Assembly: GCA_041821315.1 (NCBI GenBank)
Contig: JBGUEO010000002.1
Location: 164,892 to 228,891, forward strand
DNA from: DIGJ01 sp041821315
GTDB lineage: Bacteria; Bacillota; Clostridia; Lachnospirales; Lachnospiraceae
Reading direction: 5' to 3'
DNA: 64,000 bases
Shown here: one piece after another, positions 1 through 8,948 of the stretch
Numbering within the stretch: the stretch's first letter is position 1
How the letters are laid out: each line of letters starts with the position of its first letter
Notes under the pieces: model-generated
Databases searched by the model: none
Told to the model about the DNA's origin: nothing
What the model saw: only the letters and a program-made list of their open reading frames with translations
Translations under genes and position numbers: made by a program

Positions 1-2
1 AA

Positions 3-1145
3 TTAGAAAATGATAGTGGAAAAATCATCAAACGTATTGTGTATTCATTAACCCCACCAAAGACAAAAGGAGAGGTGCAAAATCAGTTAATACTTACAGA
101 TGGACCAAGTTTAACCGAACGATCCAATGGATTATATATGTTTTTTGGACATGATGCAGAAAATAAAAAAATGAGACCTGCGATTTATTTGTTTGATAAT
201 TCAGGAATATTACGTGGGAGTATTCCAATTGTAAAGGGGGAAACCTGTCAGGTTTTGTTCTTGAATGGATGCATGTTGTACAATTATAGTGGCACAAATT
301 TTGCGAGTGTTTCACCACTTGGACAAGTGGTGAAAATCTATCAATTAAGTGGATATCGATCTGTAAATGATTATGTTTATGATGGGTTTGGTAATATTGT
401 TACAATAGCAACCAAAAAGGGGGCAAGTTCGATAGAAGATCAATTGGTTTCGATAAATCTAGAAACTGGAAAAACGGCACATCTTGTCGACATGAGAAGT
501 CTTTTAAAGAAAGTAAAGAAAAAATCTACCGATTCATCGGATTGGATTGGATTAAATTCAGTTGTTTGGGCAGGGTCAGATTCTGTCCTTGTAAGTGCCA
601 GAGAATTATCTGGTATACTAAAGATTCGAAATATATCAAGTGTAAATCCAACAATTGAATATATAATCGGAGATGCTTCTCTTTGGAAAAAACAAGGAAA
701 AACCAAAGGACTTCTTACAAAATATGTAGATCCCAATAATACAACGACTTTGAATACAGACCCATTTTTAAGTCAATATGGTCAGAGCTCTCTTGCACTC
801 TCTACCATTGATGAACAATATCCCTCCAATGAGACTCAGTATTATCTTACAATGTTTGACAATAATTATAAGAAGAAAAAAACGGATACATCCTATTATT
901 ACAAATATTATGTGGATGAAACAGCTGGTACATATGATCTTGCCAAGACATTTAAGATACCATATTCTACCTATGAAAGTAGTGTTCAAGAATATGCAGG
1001 GAATATTATTGTGAATTCTGGAACAGACTGTTCCGTAGGAGAGTATGATACGGAGGGCGGTTTGATTTCGCAACTTAAATATAATGTTGAAACATATACC
1101 TATCGAGTAATGAAATTTGACTTTAAAAATTTTTGGTTTTCCTAG
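3..1145 (+). CDS. arylsulfotransferase-like (ASST) beta-propeller protein, 5' end outside window
   Basis: The frame is open from the first bases of the window, so this is the C-terminal part of a longer protein. A GTG at 39 is in frame but has no ribosome site and is not a convincing start. Family members transfer sulfate between aryl esters and phenols, usually outside the membrane, on a six-bladed propeller. Recognition rests on the motif SVVWAGSDSVLVSARE near residue 175 (counted from the GTG), followed by a short strand and IIGDASLW. This resembles the HxNS..D..ILVSxR...W.ILG pattern of PF05935. A later FDNNY is also typical. The family's catalytic His in the first motif reads N-S here (GLNSV), so activity is uncertain. 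A lone propeller protein of another family is the main alternative. Confidence 0.55.
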   Translation, partial: LENDSGKIIKRIVYSLTPPKTKGEVQNQLILTDGPSLTERSNGLYMFFGHDAENKKMRPAIYLFDNSGILRGSIPIVKGETCQVLFLNGCMLYNYSGTNFASVSPLGQVVKIYQLSGYRSVNDYVYDGFGNIVTIATKKGASSIEDQLVSINLETGKTAHLVDMRSLLKKVKKKSTDSSDWIGLNSVVWAGSDSVLVSARELSGILKIRNISSVNPTIEYIIGDASLWKKQGKTKGLLTKYVDPNNTTTLNTDPFLSQYGQSSLALSTIDEQYPSNETQYYLTMFDNNYKKKKTDTSYYYKYYVDETAGTYDLAKTFKIPYSTYESSVQEYAGNIIVNSGTDCSVGEYDTEGGLISQLKYNVETYTYRVMKFDFKNFWFS

Positions 1146-1155
1146 CTGTTAAAAC

Positions 1156-1184
1156 TTGCTATTGTTATATTTATAACATATAAT
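1156..1184 (+). promoter_or_regulatory. sigma-A-type promoter for the transketolase genes
   Basis: TTGCTA at 1156-1161 and TATAAT at 1179-1184 are separated by 17 bases. They lie in the short gap between the arylsulfotransferase stop and the transketolase start, with a good ribosome site (AAGGAAGG) downstream. Confidence 0.6.
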
Positions 1185-1221
1185 AACTTTATTATGATTA
1201 TGAAAGGAAGGTTTTTAATTT

Positions 1222-2058
1222 ATGAACAATTTGGAACTTATGAAGACAGCGAATGAAATTCGTAAAGGCATTGTTACAGCTGTCCACAGTGCAAAATCAG
1301 GCCATCCGGGCGGTTCACTTTCAGCAGCAGATATTTTTACATATCTGTATTTTCAAGAAATGAACATTGATCCGAACGACCAAAAGAAAGAGGATAGAGA
1401 TCGTTTTGTATTATCCAAAGGACATGTTGCTCCAGGATTGTATTCAACGCTTGCTCATAGAGGTTACTTCCCTATTGAAGATTTAAAGACATTACGTCAT
1501 GTAGGTTCTTACCTGCAAGGACATCCAGATATGAAACATATACCTGGAGTGGATATGTCAAGTGGTTCGTTAGGACAAGGGGTTTCAGCTGCAGTTGGTA
1601 TGGCACTTTCTGCAAAAATGGATCAAAAAGATTATCGCGTGTATACACTTACTGGAGATGGTGAAATTCAAGAAGGACAAATCTGGGAAGCTGCTATGTT
1701 TGCAGGACATCGTAAATTAGATAATTTAGTAGTTATTGTAGATAATAACGGATTGCAAATTGATGGTAATGTTTGTGATGTTTGTTCTCCATATCCAATA
1801 GATAAAAAGTTTGAAGCATTTAATTTTCATGTGATTAATGTGGATGCACATGATTTTGATTCTCTTCAAAAAGCATTTAAGGAAGCAAGGGAAATCAAGG
1901 GTAAGCCAACTGCAATTATTGCAAAGAGCGTAAAAGGAAAAGGTGTTTCTTTTATGGAAAATCAGGCATCATGGCATGGAGCAGCTCCAAATGATGAACA
2001 ATATGAAATTGCAATGAAAGATTTAGAGAAAGTAGGTGAAGCATTATGTCAGAAGTAA
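1222..2058 (+). CDS. transketolase, N-terminal (thiamine-diphosphate-binding) subunit
   Basis: Transketolase moves two-carbon units between sugar phosphates in the non-oxidative pentose phosphate pathway. Here the enzyme is split into two polypeptides, as in many Clostridia and archaea; this 278-residue half carries the pyrophosphate-binding domain. Visible signatures are SGHPGGSLSAA near residue 26, SKGHVAPGLYS at 65-75, and the ThDP/Mg motif GDGE at 145-148 closing with DNN at 174-176. The ATG follows AAGGAAGG. The 3' end overlaps the second subunit by 13 bases, so the two are probably translationally coupled and made in equal amounts. Confidence 0.95.
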   Translation: MNNLELMKTANEIRKGIVTAVHSAKSGHPGGSLSAADIFTYLYFQEMNIDPNDQKKEDRDRFVLSKGHVAPGLYSTLAHRGYFPIEDLKTLRHVGSYLQGHPDMKHIPGVDMSSGSLGQGVSAAVGMALSAKMDQKDYRVYTLTGDGEIQEGQIWEAAMFAGHRKLDNLVVIVDNNGLQIDGNVCDVCSPYPIDKKFEAFNFHVINVDAHDFDSLQKAFKEAREIKGKPTAIIAKSVKGKGVSFMENQASWHGAAPNDEQYEIAMKDLEKVGEALCQK

Positions 2059-2990
2059 GTGTAAAGAAGATTGCAACAAGAGAAAGCTATGGCAATGCTT
2101 TGGCTGAATTTGGAGCAAAGTATGAAGAATTAGTAGTATTAGACGCAGATTTAGCTGCCGCTACCAAAACAGGAATTTTTAAAAAGGCATTTCCAAAAAG
2201 ACATATTGATTGTGGAATTGCAGAGTGTAATATGATTGGAATTGCAGCGGGTCTTGCAACAACAGGAAAGATTCCATTTGCAAGTACATTTGCCATGTTT
2301 GCAGCAGGACGTGCATTCGAGCAGGTTCGTAATTCAGTAGGATATCCAAAACTAAATGTTAAAATTGGTGCAACACATGCAGGAATATCTGTTGGTGAAG
2401 ATGGTGCAACCCATCAATGTAATGAAGATATTGCTTTAATGAGAACAATTCCAGGAATGGTGATTATCAATCCATCAGATGATGTGGAAGCAAGAGCAGC
2501 GGTAGAAGCAGCAATCAAATATTATGGGCCTGTATATCTTCGTTTTGGAAGACTAGCAACTCCAGTGATTAACGATAGACCGGAATATACGTTTGAAATT
2601 GGAAAAGGCGTTGTATTAAGAGAGGGAAAGGATATTACGATTGTGGCTACTGGATTATGTGTAGCTGAATCACTTGCAGCCGCAGATTTGTTAGCAGCGG
2701 ATGGAATTGATGCCAAAGTAATTAATATTCATACCATCAAGCCATTAGATGAAGATCTGATTGTTGCAGCAGCAAAAGAAACTAAAAAAGTATTTACGGT
2801 AGAAGAACATTCAATCATTGGTGGTCTTGGAAGTGCTGTTTGTGATTGCCTGAGTGAAAAAGAACCTACAATGGTTCATAGAATAGGGATTAAAGATACG
2901 TATGGTGAATCTGGTCCAGCGGTTGCATTAATCAAGAAATATGAATTGGATGCAGCAGGTATATATAAACAGATAAAAGAAAAAATGTAA
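2046..2990 (+). CDS. transketolase, C-terminal (pyrimidine-binding) subunit
   Basis: This 314-residue half supplies the pyrimidine-binding and C-terminal domains of split transketolase. DCGIAECNMIGIAAGLA includes Glu60, the conserved acid that activates the thiamine aminopyrimidine. The C-terminal domain begins near residue 190, after a GPVYLRFGR stretch. It starts inside the end of the N-terminal subunit gene, in another frame, without a separate strong ribosome site, which points to coupled translation. The transcript appears to end in the very long hairpin directly after the stop. Dxs at 39-41 kb has a similar fold but is a single chain with its own motifs, so the two are not confused. Confidence 0.95.
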   Translation: MSEVSVKKIATRESYGNALAEFGAKYEELVVLDADLAAATKTGIFKKAFPKRHIDCGIAECNMIGIAAGLATTGKIPFASTFAMFAAGRAFEQVRNSVGYPKLNVKIGATHAGISVGEDGATHQCNEDIALMRTIPGMVIINPSDDVEARAAVEAAIKYYGPVYLRFGRLATPVINDRPEYTFEIGKGVVLREGKDITIVATGLCVAESLAAADLLAADGIDAKVINIHTIKPLDEDLIVAAAKETKKVFTVEEHSIIGGLGSAVCDCLSEKEPTMVHRIGIKDTYGESGPAVALIKKYELDAAGIYKQIKEKM

Positions 2991-2998
2991 TATAATAG

Positions 2999-3076
2999 AA
3001 CGAACGAAACTACAAAAGCTGTTGTAAATAAATGATTTTATCATAATTTACAACAGCTTTTGTAGTTTTGTTCGTT
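2999..3076 (+). terminator. very long near-perfect hairpin after the transketolase operon
   Basis: Two 30-base arms (2999-3028 and 3047-3076) are complementary with a single G/T-type mismatch, and the 18-base loop contains a further ATGAT/ATCAT pair. It probably ends the transketolase transcript. However, it lacks a clean T run after the right arm and is far longer than the other terminators here, so it may be a palindromic mobile unit instead. Confidence 0.6.
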
Positions 3077-3083
3077 AGAATGA

Positions 3084-3112
3084 TTGAAATATAGATACAA
3101 ATTTGTTAAAAT
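3084..3112 (+). promoter_or_regulatory. sigma-A-type promoter for the ArsR-family regulator
   Basis: TTGAAA at 3084-3089 and TAAAAT at 3107-3112, with a 17-base spacer, stand about 55 bases before the regulator's start codon. Confidence 0.55.
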
Positions 3113-3167
3113 AAAACAAGATTGATGTTTAAAATAGAGTCAAAATAGGAATCGTCGGGAGGGTTTT

Positions 3168-4091
3168 ATGATACAAACGGTTAAGATGAATTTGGATGAT
3201 TCGAGAGAACTTGCAATAATAGCAAAAGCACTTTCTGCCTCGACCAGGATTGAAATTCTAAAAAAATTAAGGCATAAAGCACTCAACATTAATGAAATGG
3301 CGGAAGTGCTAAATATTCCACCATCTTCTGCTGCACTCCATGTTAAGGTATTGGAAGAGGCAGGATTAATAAAGACTGAATTATTGCCTGGAGTACGCGG
3401 ATCAATGAAGGTTTGCACTATCGCGATTGATCATATCTATGTCGAATTAAATACAGCGGATGTATTGGGTATGGATACAGAAATTATTCGGATGCCAATT
3501 GGAAGTTACGTTGATTATAAGGCAGAACCGACCTGCGGTTTAGTGGGTGCAAAAGGACCGATTGGACAAGAAGATGAGCCACATAGCTTTTTTCATCCAG
3601 ATCGTTTGGATGCAAAGTTACTTTGGTTTGGAAAAGGATATGTAGAATACCGCTTTCCAAATCATTTTCTAAAAGGAAAGCATGATAAGCAATTAGAGCT
3701 ATCAGCAGAACTTTGTTCGGAAGATCATGAATATAATATGGAGCGTTCCTCTGATATTACGGTATGGATTAATGAGATGGAAGCTGGTACATGGACTTCT
3801 CCAAGTGATTATGGGGGGCGAAGAGGAACTCTAAATCCAGAATGGTGGCCAGATAAAAATACACAGTATGGGGTTTTAAAGACATGGAAAATAAACGAAA
3901 ATGGAACTTTTATTGACGAAGATAAAATTAATGACAATGGGATTATGTCCTATCATTTGTATGAGAAAGAATATATTTCAGTACGAATTGGAATAAAAGA
4001 GGATGCGATTCATGTAGGTGGAATTAATATCTTTGGAGACTGTTTTGGGGATTATGCGCAAAATTTAGTTATGCGAGTTTCTTATGAATAA
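3168..4091 (+). CDS. ArsR-family transcriptional regulator with a large C-terminal sensor-like domain
   Basis: The protein has 307 residues. Residues about 15-85 form a winged helix: LSASTRIEILKKL, then NINEMAEVLNIPPSSAALHV as the recognition region, then the wing LPGVRGSMK. This is the ArsR/SmtB layout, but no metal-binding Cys cluster is seen. The remaining 220 residues are beta-rich, Trp/Tyr/Gly-rich and end in GGINIFGDCFGDYAQNL. I do not recognise a named domain; a ligand-binding or carbohydrate-like fold is an inference. The start follows GGGAGG. It has its own promoter and terminator and lies directly before galKET on the same strand, which suggests, but does not show, control of galactose use. 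Confidence 0.75.
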   Translation: MIQTVKMNLDDSRELAIIAKALSASTRIEILKKLRHKALNINEMAEVLNIPPSSAALHVKVLEEAGLIKTELLPGVRGSMKVCTIAIDHIYVELNTADVLGMDTEIIRMPIGSYVDYKAEPTCGLVGAKGPIGQEDEPHSFFHPDRLDAKLLWFGKGYVEYRFPNHFLKGKHDKQLELSAELCSEDHEYNMERSSDITVWINEMEAGTWTSPSDYGGRRGTLNPEWWPDKNTQYGVLKTWKINENGTFIDEDKINDNGIMSYHLYEKEYISVRIGIKEDAIHVGGINIFGDCFGDYAQNLVMRVSYE

Positions 4092-4110
4092 TGAAAAAAG
4101 TACCACAAAT

Positions 4111-4153
4111 AAAAGGTAAAGAATTTCTACTGAAAATTCTTTACTTTTTATTT
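4111..4153 (+). terminator. terminator after the ArsR-family regulator
   Basis: The arms AAAAGGTAAAGAATTT and AAATTCTTTACTTTT (one bulged G) enclose a short loop and run into a T-rich tail. Confidence 0.75.
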
Positions 4154-4245
4154 ATTTCATGATAGGATAAAAGAAACAATATAATTGTAATATAACATAA
4201 AATATAGAACTAAAAAAATAAGATGAAACCTTAAGGAGGATCCAA

Positions 4246-5409
4246 ATGAAACAGACTGTATTAAACAAGTTTCAAGAAGTTTTTGGAAGGGAAGGAGAGG
4301 GAAAGGTTTTTTTCGCTCCAGGACGTGTAAATCTAATCGGTGAACACACTGATTATAATGGGGGTCATGTCTTTCCCTGTGCCTTGACGATTGGTAGTTA
4401 TGCGGTTGCAAGGATCAGAGACGACAAGCAACTTCGTTTTTATTCAATGAATTTTGAGGAATTAGGAGTAATAACATCTTCGATTGAAAATCTTACGTAT
4501 CGGTCAGAAGATAATTGGACGAATTACCCAAAGGGTGTGATTTGGGCAATGCGTGAAAAGGGATTTTCTATTGATTCAGGCTTGGATATTTTATATTTTG
4601 GAACAATTCCAAATGGGTCAGGCTTGTCTTCATCTGCTTCAATCGAAGTGTTAACGGGTTACATTGTGAAAAATCTTTTTCATATTGATGTCGATTTGAT
4701 TCAACTTGCAGTGATTGGGCAGTATGCAGAAAACAAATTTAATGGTATTAACTGTGGTATTATGGATCAATTTGCAGTTGCAATGGGAAAAGAAAATAAT
4801 GCAATATTTTTAGATACCGCAGATTTGAGTTTTGAGTATGCACCGATCAAATTAAAAAACCAAAAAATTGTCATTTTAAATACAAATAAAAAAAGAGGAC
4901 TTGGTGACTCCAAGTATAACGAACGAAGGAGCGAATGTGAAGAAGCATTAAGAGAATTACAGTCCGTTGTTTCGGTTCAATCCCTTGGTGAATTAAGTGA
5001 GGCTCAGTTTGAAGAATGTAAGGGTGCTATTACTCGTCCAGTTTGCAGAATGCGCGCAAAGCATGCGGTATATGAGAATCAACGAACCATACAGGCAGTA
5101 GCGGCGCTAAAGGCTGGTGACCTTAATTTATTTGGTAAACTTATGAATGCTTCTCATGATTCCCTGCGAGATGATTATGAAGTAACTGGGATTGAGTTGG
5201 ATACTTTGGTAGAAGAAGCTTTGAAACAAAAAGGTGTGATTGGTGCAAGGATGACGGGTGCAGGATTTGGAGGATGCGCAGTCAGTATTGTGGAATCGAG
5301 TGAAGTGGATACATTCATTGAGAATGTTGGTAAAGCTTACAAAAAAAGAATTGGATATGCAGCTGATTTTTATGTTGTATCGGTTGGAAACGGTCCTACT
5401 TGTTTATAG
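4246..5409 (+). CDS. galK: galactokinase
   Basis: It phosphorylates galactose to galactose-1-phosphate, the first step of the Leloir pathway. The 387-residue length is normal. All three GHMP-kinase motifs are present: GRVNLIGEHTDYNGG at 26-40, which includes the catalytic Arg and the galactose-binding acidic pair; PNGSGLSSSASIEV near 122-135 for the ATP phosphates; and ARMTGAGFGGCAVS near 334-347. The catalytic Asp sits in CGIMDQF, at about residue 174. The start follows AAGGAGG. galE and galT follow at once on the same strand, forming a galKET operon downstream of an ArsR-family gene. Confidence 0.97.
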   Translation: MKQTVLNKFQEVFGREGEGKVFFAPGRVNLIGEHTDYNGGHVFPCALTIGSYAVARIRDDKQLRFYSMNFEELGVITSSIENLTYRSEDNWTNYPKGVIWAMREKGFSIDSGLDILYFGTIPNGSGLSSSASIEVLTGYIVKNLFHIDVDLIQLAVIGQYAENKFNGINCGIMDQFAVAMGKENNAIFLDTADLSFEYAPIKLKNQKIVILNTNKKRGLGDSKYNERRSECEEALRELQSVVSVQSLGELSEAQFEECKGAITRPVCRMRAKHAVYENQRTIQAVAALKAGDLNLFGKLMNASHDSLRDDYEVTGIELDTLVEEALKQKGVIGARMTGAGFGGCAVSIVESSEVDTFIENVGKAYKKRIGYAADFYVVSVGNGPTCL

Positions 5410-5484
5410 AAAAAGGTGTTTTGTAAGAAACTATAAAAATGAAACCAATAAAAATATGAGAATGATAGGAAGCGAGGAGAAAAA

Positions 5485-6471
5485 ATGGCTATATTAGTAT
5501 TAGGAGGAGCAGGTTATATTGGCTCACATACAGTATATGAATTAATTGGTATGGGTGAGGATGTTGTTATTATTGACAATTTGCAGACAGGGTATCGCGA
5601 GGCAATTCATCCAAAGGCTCGATTTTACGAGGGTGATATTCGAGATCGTGCATTTTTAGATTCGGTGTTTGAAAAAGAAAAAATTGATGCAGTGATTCAC
5701 TTTGCTGCAAGCTCTTTGGTTGGAGAGAGTGTTACAAATCCTCTGAAATATTATGATAATAATCTGTGTGGTACGAAAGTTTTACTCGATGCGATTGTCT
5801 CTCATGGGATTGATAAAATTGTTTTTTCTTCGACAGCAGCTACTTATGGGGAGCCGGAACGTATTCCTATTTTGGAGACGGATCGTACACTTCCGACAAA
5901 TCCATATGGTGAGACAAAGCTTTCCATGGAGAAAATGTTTCAATGGGTTGGAAATGCACATGGTCTTCGATTTGTGTCATTGCGTTATTTTAATGCTTGT
6001 GGTGCCCATGTAAGTGGGAAAATTGGGGAAGCACATAATCCAGAATCTCATCTTATCCCACTGATTCTACAGGTTCCGAACAACCAAAGAGAATCAATCT
6101 CTGTATTTGGGGATGATTATGAAACAAAAGACGGTACTTGTGTACGTGATTATATTCATGTAACCGATCTTGCAAAAGCACATATTCTGGCGGTTGAATA
6201 TTTAAAAAAAGGGATGGAGAGCAATATTTTTAATCTTGGAAATGGTGTTGGATTTACAGTCAATGAAGTTATCGAGACAGCGAGAAGGGTTACTAAACAT
6301 CCGATTCCAGCGGTTATATCCCCAAGAAGAGCAGGCGATCCAGCACAGCTAATCGCATCAAGTGAAAAAGCAAAGGAAGTCCTTTTATGGGAACCTGTAC
6401 ATAATAATATAGAAGAAATAATTGCATCGGCATGGAACTGGCACAAAAATCATCCGAAGGGATATTGCTAA
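5485..6471 (+). CDS. galE: UDP-glucose 4-epimerase
   Basis: It interconverts UDP-galactose and UDP-glucose with tightly bound NAD. This is a short-chain dehydrogenase fold of 328 residues. GGAGYIGSH at residues 7-15 is the Rossmann NAD site. SSTAATYG near 115-122 holds the catalytic Ser/Thr, and PYGETK supplies Tyr141 and Lys145 of the YxxxK pair. The C-terminal substrate region has RRAGDPAQL. The ATG follows GCGAGGAG. Second gene of galKET; galT begins 14 bases after its stop. UDP-N-acetylhexosamine epimerisation is possible in some relatives, but the context favours galactose. Confidence 0.96.
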   Translation: MAILVLGGAGYIGSHTVYELIGMGEDVVIIDNLQTGYREAIHPKARFYEGDIRDRAFLDSVFEKEKIDAVIHFAASSLVGESVTNPLKYYDNNLCGTKVLLDAIVSHGIDKIVFSSTAATYGEPERIPILETDRTLPTNPYGETKLSMEKMFQWVGNAHGLRFVSLRYFNACGAHVSGKIGEAHNPESHLIPLILQVPNNQRESISVFGDDYETKDGTCVRDYIHVTDLAKAHILAVEYLKKGMESNIFNLGNGVGFTVNEVIETARRVTKHPIPAVISPRRAGDPAQLIASSEKAKEVLLWEPVHNNIEEIIASAWNWHKNHPKGYC

Positions 6472-6485
6472 GAGAAAGGAGTATC

Positions 6486-7985
6486 ATGGAATTTACTACG
6501 ATATGTGAAAATATTGGTGCGTTAGTAGATTATGGGATTACTTGTGGTCTACTAGCAAAAGAAGATAAAATCTATACAACCAATCAATTATTAGAAATTT
6601 TATTACTTGATGATTACCAGGAAGTTACACGAGAAAAAAAAGATTTAGATAAGATACTAAAAGAATTACTTGATTATGCATGTCTGAAAGGTATTATAGA
6701 AGATACTATCACCGAACGGGATTTGTTTGATACGAAATTAATGAACACATTGGTGCCAAAACCAAGTCAAGTAATCAAAGAGTTTGAACGACGCTATGCA
6801 TCTTCACCAAAAGATGCTACGGATTATTACTTTAAATTAAGTCAAGATAGTGATTATATTCGCCGATATCGTATTCGAAAGGATAAAAAATGGACGGTGG
6901 ATACCGAATATGGAATAATGGATATTACAATTAATTTATCTAAGCCGGAAAAAGATCCAAAGGCGATTGCAGCAGCTAAGAATGCCAAACAAAGTGGGTA
7001 TCCAAGCTGTTTGCTATGTAAGGAAAATGAGGGATATGCTGGGCGTATGAATCATCCAGCAAGGCAAAATCATCGAATTATTCCAGTTAGCATCAATGAA
7101 CAAGACTGGGGATTTCAGTACTCACCTTATGTGTATTACAATGAACATTGCATCGTATTTAATGGTAAACATACACCAATGAAGATAAATAAAGAAGCAT
7201 TTCGTAAACTTTTTGATTTTGTAAAACAATTTCCACATTATTTTGTTGGTTCAAATGCGGATCTTCCAATTGTAGGGGGATCGATTTTAAGTCACGATCA
7301 TTTTCAAGGTGGCAACTATTTGTTTGCGATGGCAAAAGCAAGTATAGAAGAAAATTTTACAATAAAGGGGTTTGAAGAGATAGAGGTTGGTATTGTGAAA
7401 TGGCCAATGTCTGTAATTCGCTTGAGAGGAACCAATGACTTGCGTTTAATTGACCTTGGTAATCATATTTTAAATGCATGGAGAGTATATACGGATGAAG
7501 AAGCTATGATATTTGCAAAGACAGAGGATGAAGAACATAATACGATAACACCTATAGCAAGGAAAGTAGAGGATATCTACGAGTTAGATTTGGTATTGCG
7601 AAACAACCTGACAACGAAAGAACATCCACTTGGACTCTATCATCCGCATGCAGAGCTTCATCATATAAAGAAAGAAAATATAGGCTTGATTGAAGTTATG
7701 GGTCTTGCTGTGCTCCCAGCACGGCTCAAAGATGAAATGGAACTTCTATCTGAGTACATCGTTACGGGAAAAGATATTCGCAGTAATGAAATCCTTAAAA
7801 AACATGCGGATTGGGCAGAAGAAATCAAGGGAAAATATCCAAAAATCAGCAAAGAAAATGTAGCTGAAATCTTGGAACAAGAAATTGGTAAGGTATTTTG
7901 CACCGTCTTGGAACATGCGGGAGTTTTTTGCCGAGATGAAAGTGGTAGGCATGCGTTTCGCCGTTTTATCCGCTGCATCGAGTAG
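6486..7985 (+). CDS. galT: galactose-1-phosphate uridylyltransferase, Firmicute class II
   Basis: It exchanges galactose-1-phosphate with UDP-glucose to give UDP-galactose and glucose-1-phosphate. The length (499 residues) and low similarity in style to E. coli GalT mark the class II family (PF01087/PF02744) common in Gram-positives. SHDHFQGG, with His270, His272 and Gln274, is the HxHxQ-type catalytic motif. A possible zinc pair is seen in CLLCKENEGYAGR. The start at 6486 is chosen because AGAAAGGAG lies directly before it; an in-frame ATG at 6432 would overlap galE and has no ribosome site. Third gene of the operon. Confidence 0.95.
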   Translation: MEFTTICENIGALVDYGITCGLLAKEDKIYTTNQLLEILLLDDYQEVTREKKDLDKILKELLDYACLKGIIEDTITERDLFDTKLMNTLVPKPSQVIKEFERRYASSPKDATDYYFKLSQDSDYIRRYRIRKDKKWTVDTEYGIMDITINLSKPEKDPKAIAAAKNAKQSGYPSCLLCKENEGYAGRMNHPARQNHRIIPVSINEQDWGFQYSPYVYYNEHCIVFNGKHTPMKINKEAFRKLFDFVKQFPHYFVGSNADLPIVGGSILSHDHFQGGNYLFAMAKASIEENFTIKGFEEIEVGIVKWPMSVIRLRGTNDLRLIDLGNHILNAWRVYTDEEAMIFAKTEDEEHNTITPIARKVEDIYELDLVLRNNLTTKEHPLGLYHPHAELHHIKKENIGLIEVMGLAVLPARLKDEMELLSEYIVTGKDIRSNEILKKHADWAEEIKGKYPKISKENVAEILEQEIGKVFCTVLEHAGVFCRDESGRHAFRRFIRCIE

Positions 7986-8024
7986 AAACTATCGTTCATT
8001 AAATTAAATTGCTGTAAAAATGAA

Positions 8025-8053
8025 TTGACATTTTTTTTATTTCACAGTATGGT
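8025..8053 (+). promoter_or_regulatory. sigma-A-type promoter for the DUF4234/DUF2752 pair
   Basis: A perfect TTGACA at 8025-8030 and TATGGT at 8048-8053 are 17 bases apart, just after galT. Confidence 0.5.
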
Positions 8054-8100
8054 TATAGTGCATTATATTAATAGTAAGATAGGTAAATGGGAGGATTTAA

Positions 8101-8442
8101 ATGAAACAAAGAGACATTGCAGTAGGTATTATTTTGACAATTGTAACCTGTGGAATCTATGGTATTTATTGGTTTGTGGTATTGACCGACGATATCATTT
8201 CTGCAAGTGAAGAGAATTTCACTTCAGGAGTAATTTGTTTTATATTGACAGTAATAACTTGTGGAATTTATGGAATTTACTGGGCGTATAGAATGGGTCA
8301 ACTTATCCAGACAGCAAAGATTAGGCACAATATGCCAGCAGGAAGCGACATGTCAGTTGGATATTTAATTATTGAAATATTAGGTCTTAATATTATTAAC
8401 TTAGCATTGATGCAAAATGAAATCAATCATATGTACGTTTAG
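8101..8442 (+). CDS. DUF4234-type small membrane protein
   Basis: A 113-residue membrane protein of unknown function. Two hydrophobic helices end in the same nonapeptide, TCGIYGIYW, at 16-24 and 53-61, each preceded by nearly the same residues (LTIV / LTVI). The protein is therefore an internal duplication of a helix-turn unit. A third hydrophobic stretch lies near 88-103. This pattern fits the DUF4234 family. The start follows GGGAGG. The next gene, a DUF2752 protein, begins two bases after its stop, so they form a two-gene operon. No catalytic residues are evident; a membrane-structural or envelope role is only a guess. Confidence 0.75.
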   Translation: MKQRDIAVGIILTIVTCGIYGIYWFVVLTDDIISASEENFTSGVICFILTVITCGIYGIYWAYRMGQLIQTAKIRHNMPAGSDMSVGYLIIEILGLNIINLALMQNEINHMYV

Positions 8443-8443
8443 T

Positions 8444-8836
8444 ATGAAAAAAAGAGTATGTAAACTTATCATAGCCCTAACCTTAAGTCTTTTATTAGGG
8501 TTGGGCTATGCCTTTTTCGTTGTAAAAACAGGAATTGCTATTCCTTGTATGTTTCATCTATTTACGGGGTTCTATTGCCCAGGGTGTGGTACGTCGAGAA
8601 TGTGTATTGCAATCATTCAAGGCGATTTTTACCATGCATTTTATTATAATCCATTCATTTTTTGCATCATCCCGTTGTTTGGGTTTTATATAGTTCGGCA
8701 GACAATCAATTATATAAAAGGAGTGAAGTGGCAAATGAGTACGTGGGAGTTGATTCTTTGGAAGAGTTTCGTAGTTCTATTGATTTTATATGGTATTATA
8801 AGAAATTTACCGGGAATGGATGTACTTCGACCATAA
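8444..8836 (+). CDS. DUF2752-family membrane protein
   Basis: A 130-residue membrane protein with about three hydrophobic segments (residues 8-27, 68-85, 101-120). The family hallmark CPGCGTSR at 45-52 lies after the first helix, and HAFYYNP at 64-70 matches the second conserved spot. Function is unknown; the Cys pair could bind metal or be redox active. The ATG at 8444 lies just after the upstream stop and has no ribosome site of its own, so reinitiation from the DUF4234 gene is likely. An in-frame ATG at 8417 would overlap that gene and is less attractive. Confidence 0.75.
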   Translation: MKKRVCKLIIALTLSLLLGLGYAFFVVKTGIAIPCMFHLFTGFYCPGCGTSRMCIAIIQGDFYHAFYYNPFIFCIIPLFGFYIVRQTINYIKGVKWQMSTWELILWKSFVVLLILYGIIRNLPGMDVLRP

Positions 8837-8948
8837 ATTTTCGAAAATGAAGAAGCCTATAAATTGATTTACAATATTATGGAAATAAATGAAAAATATG
8901 TAAAAAATGAAAAATATCAAAAAATATTCTGCAAAATTCAAAAAAAGA

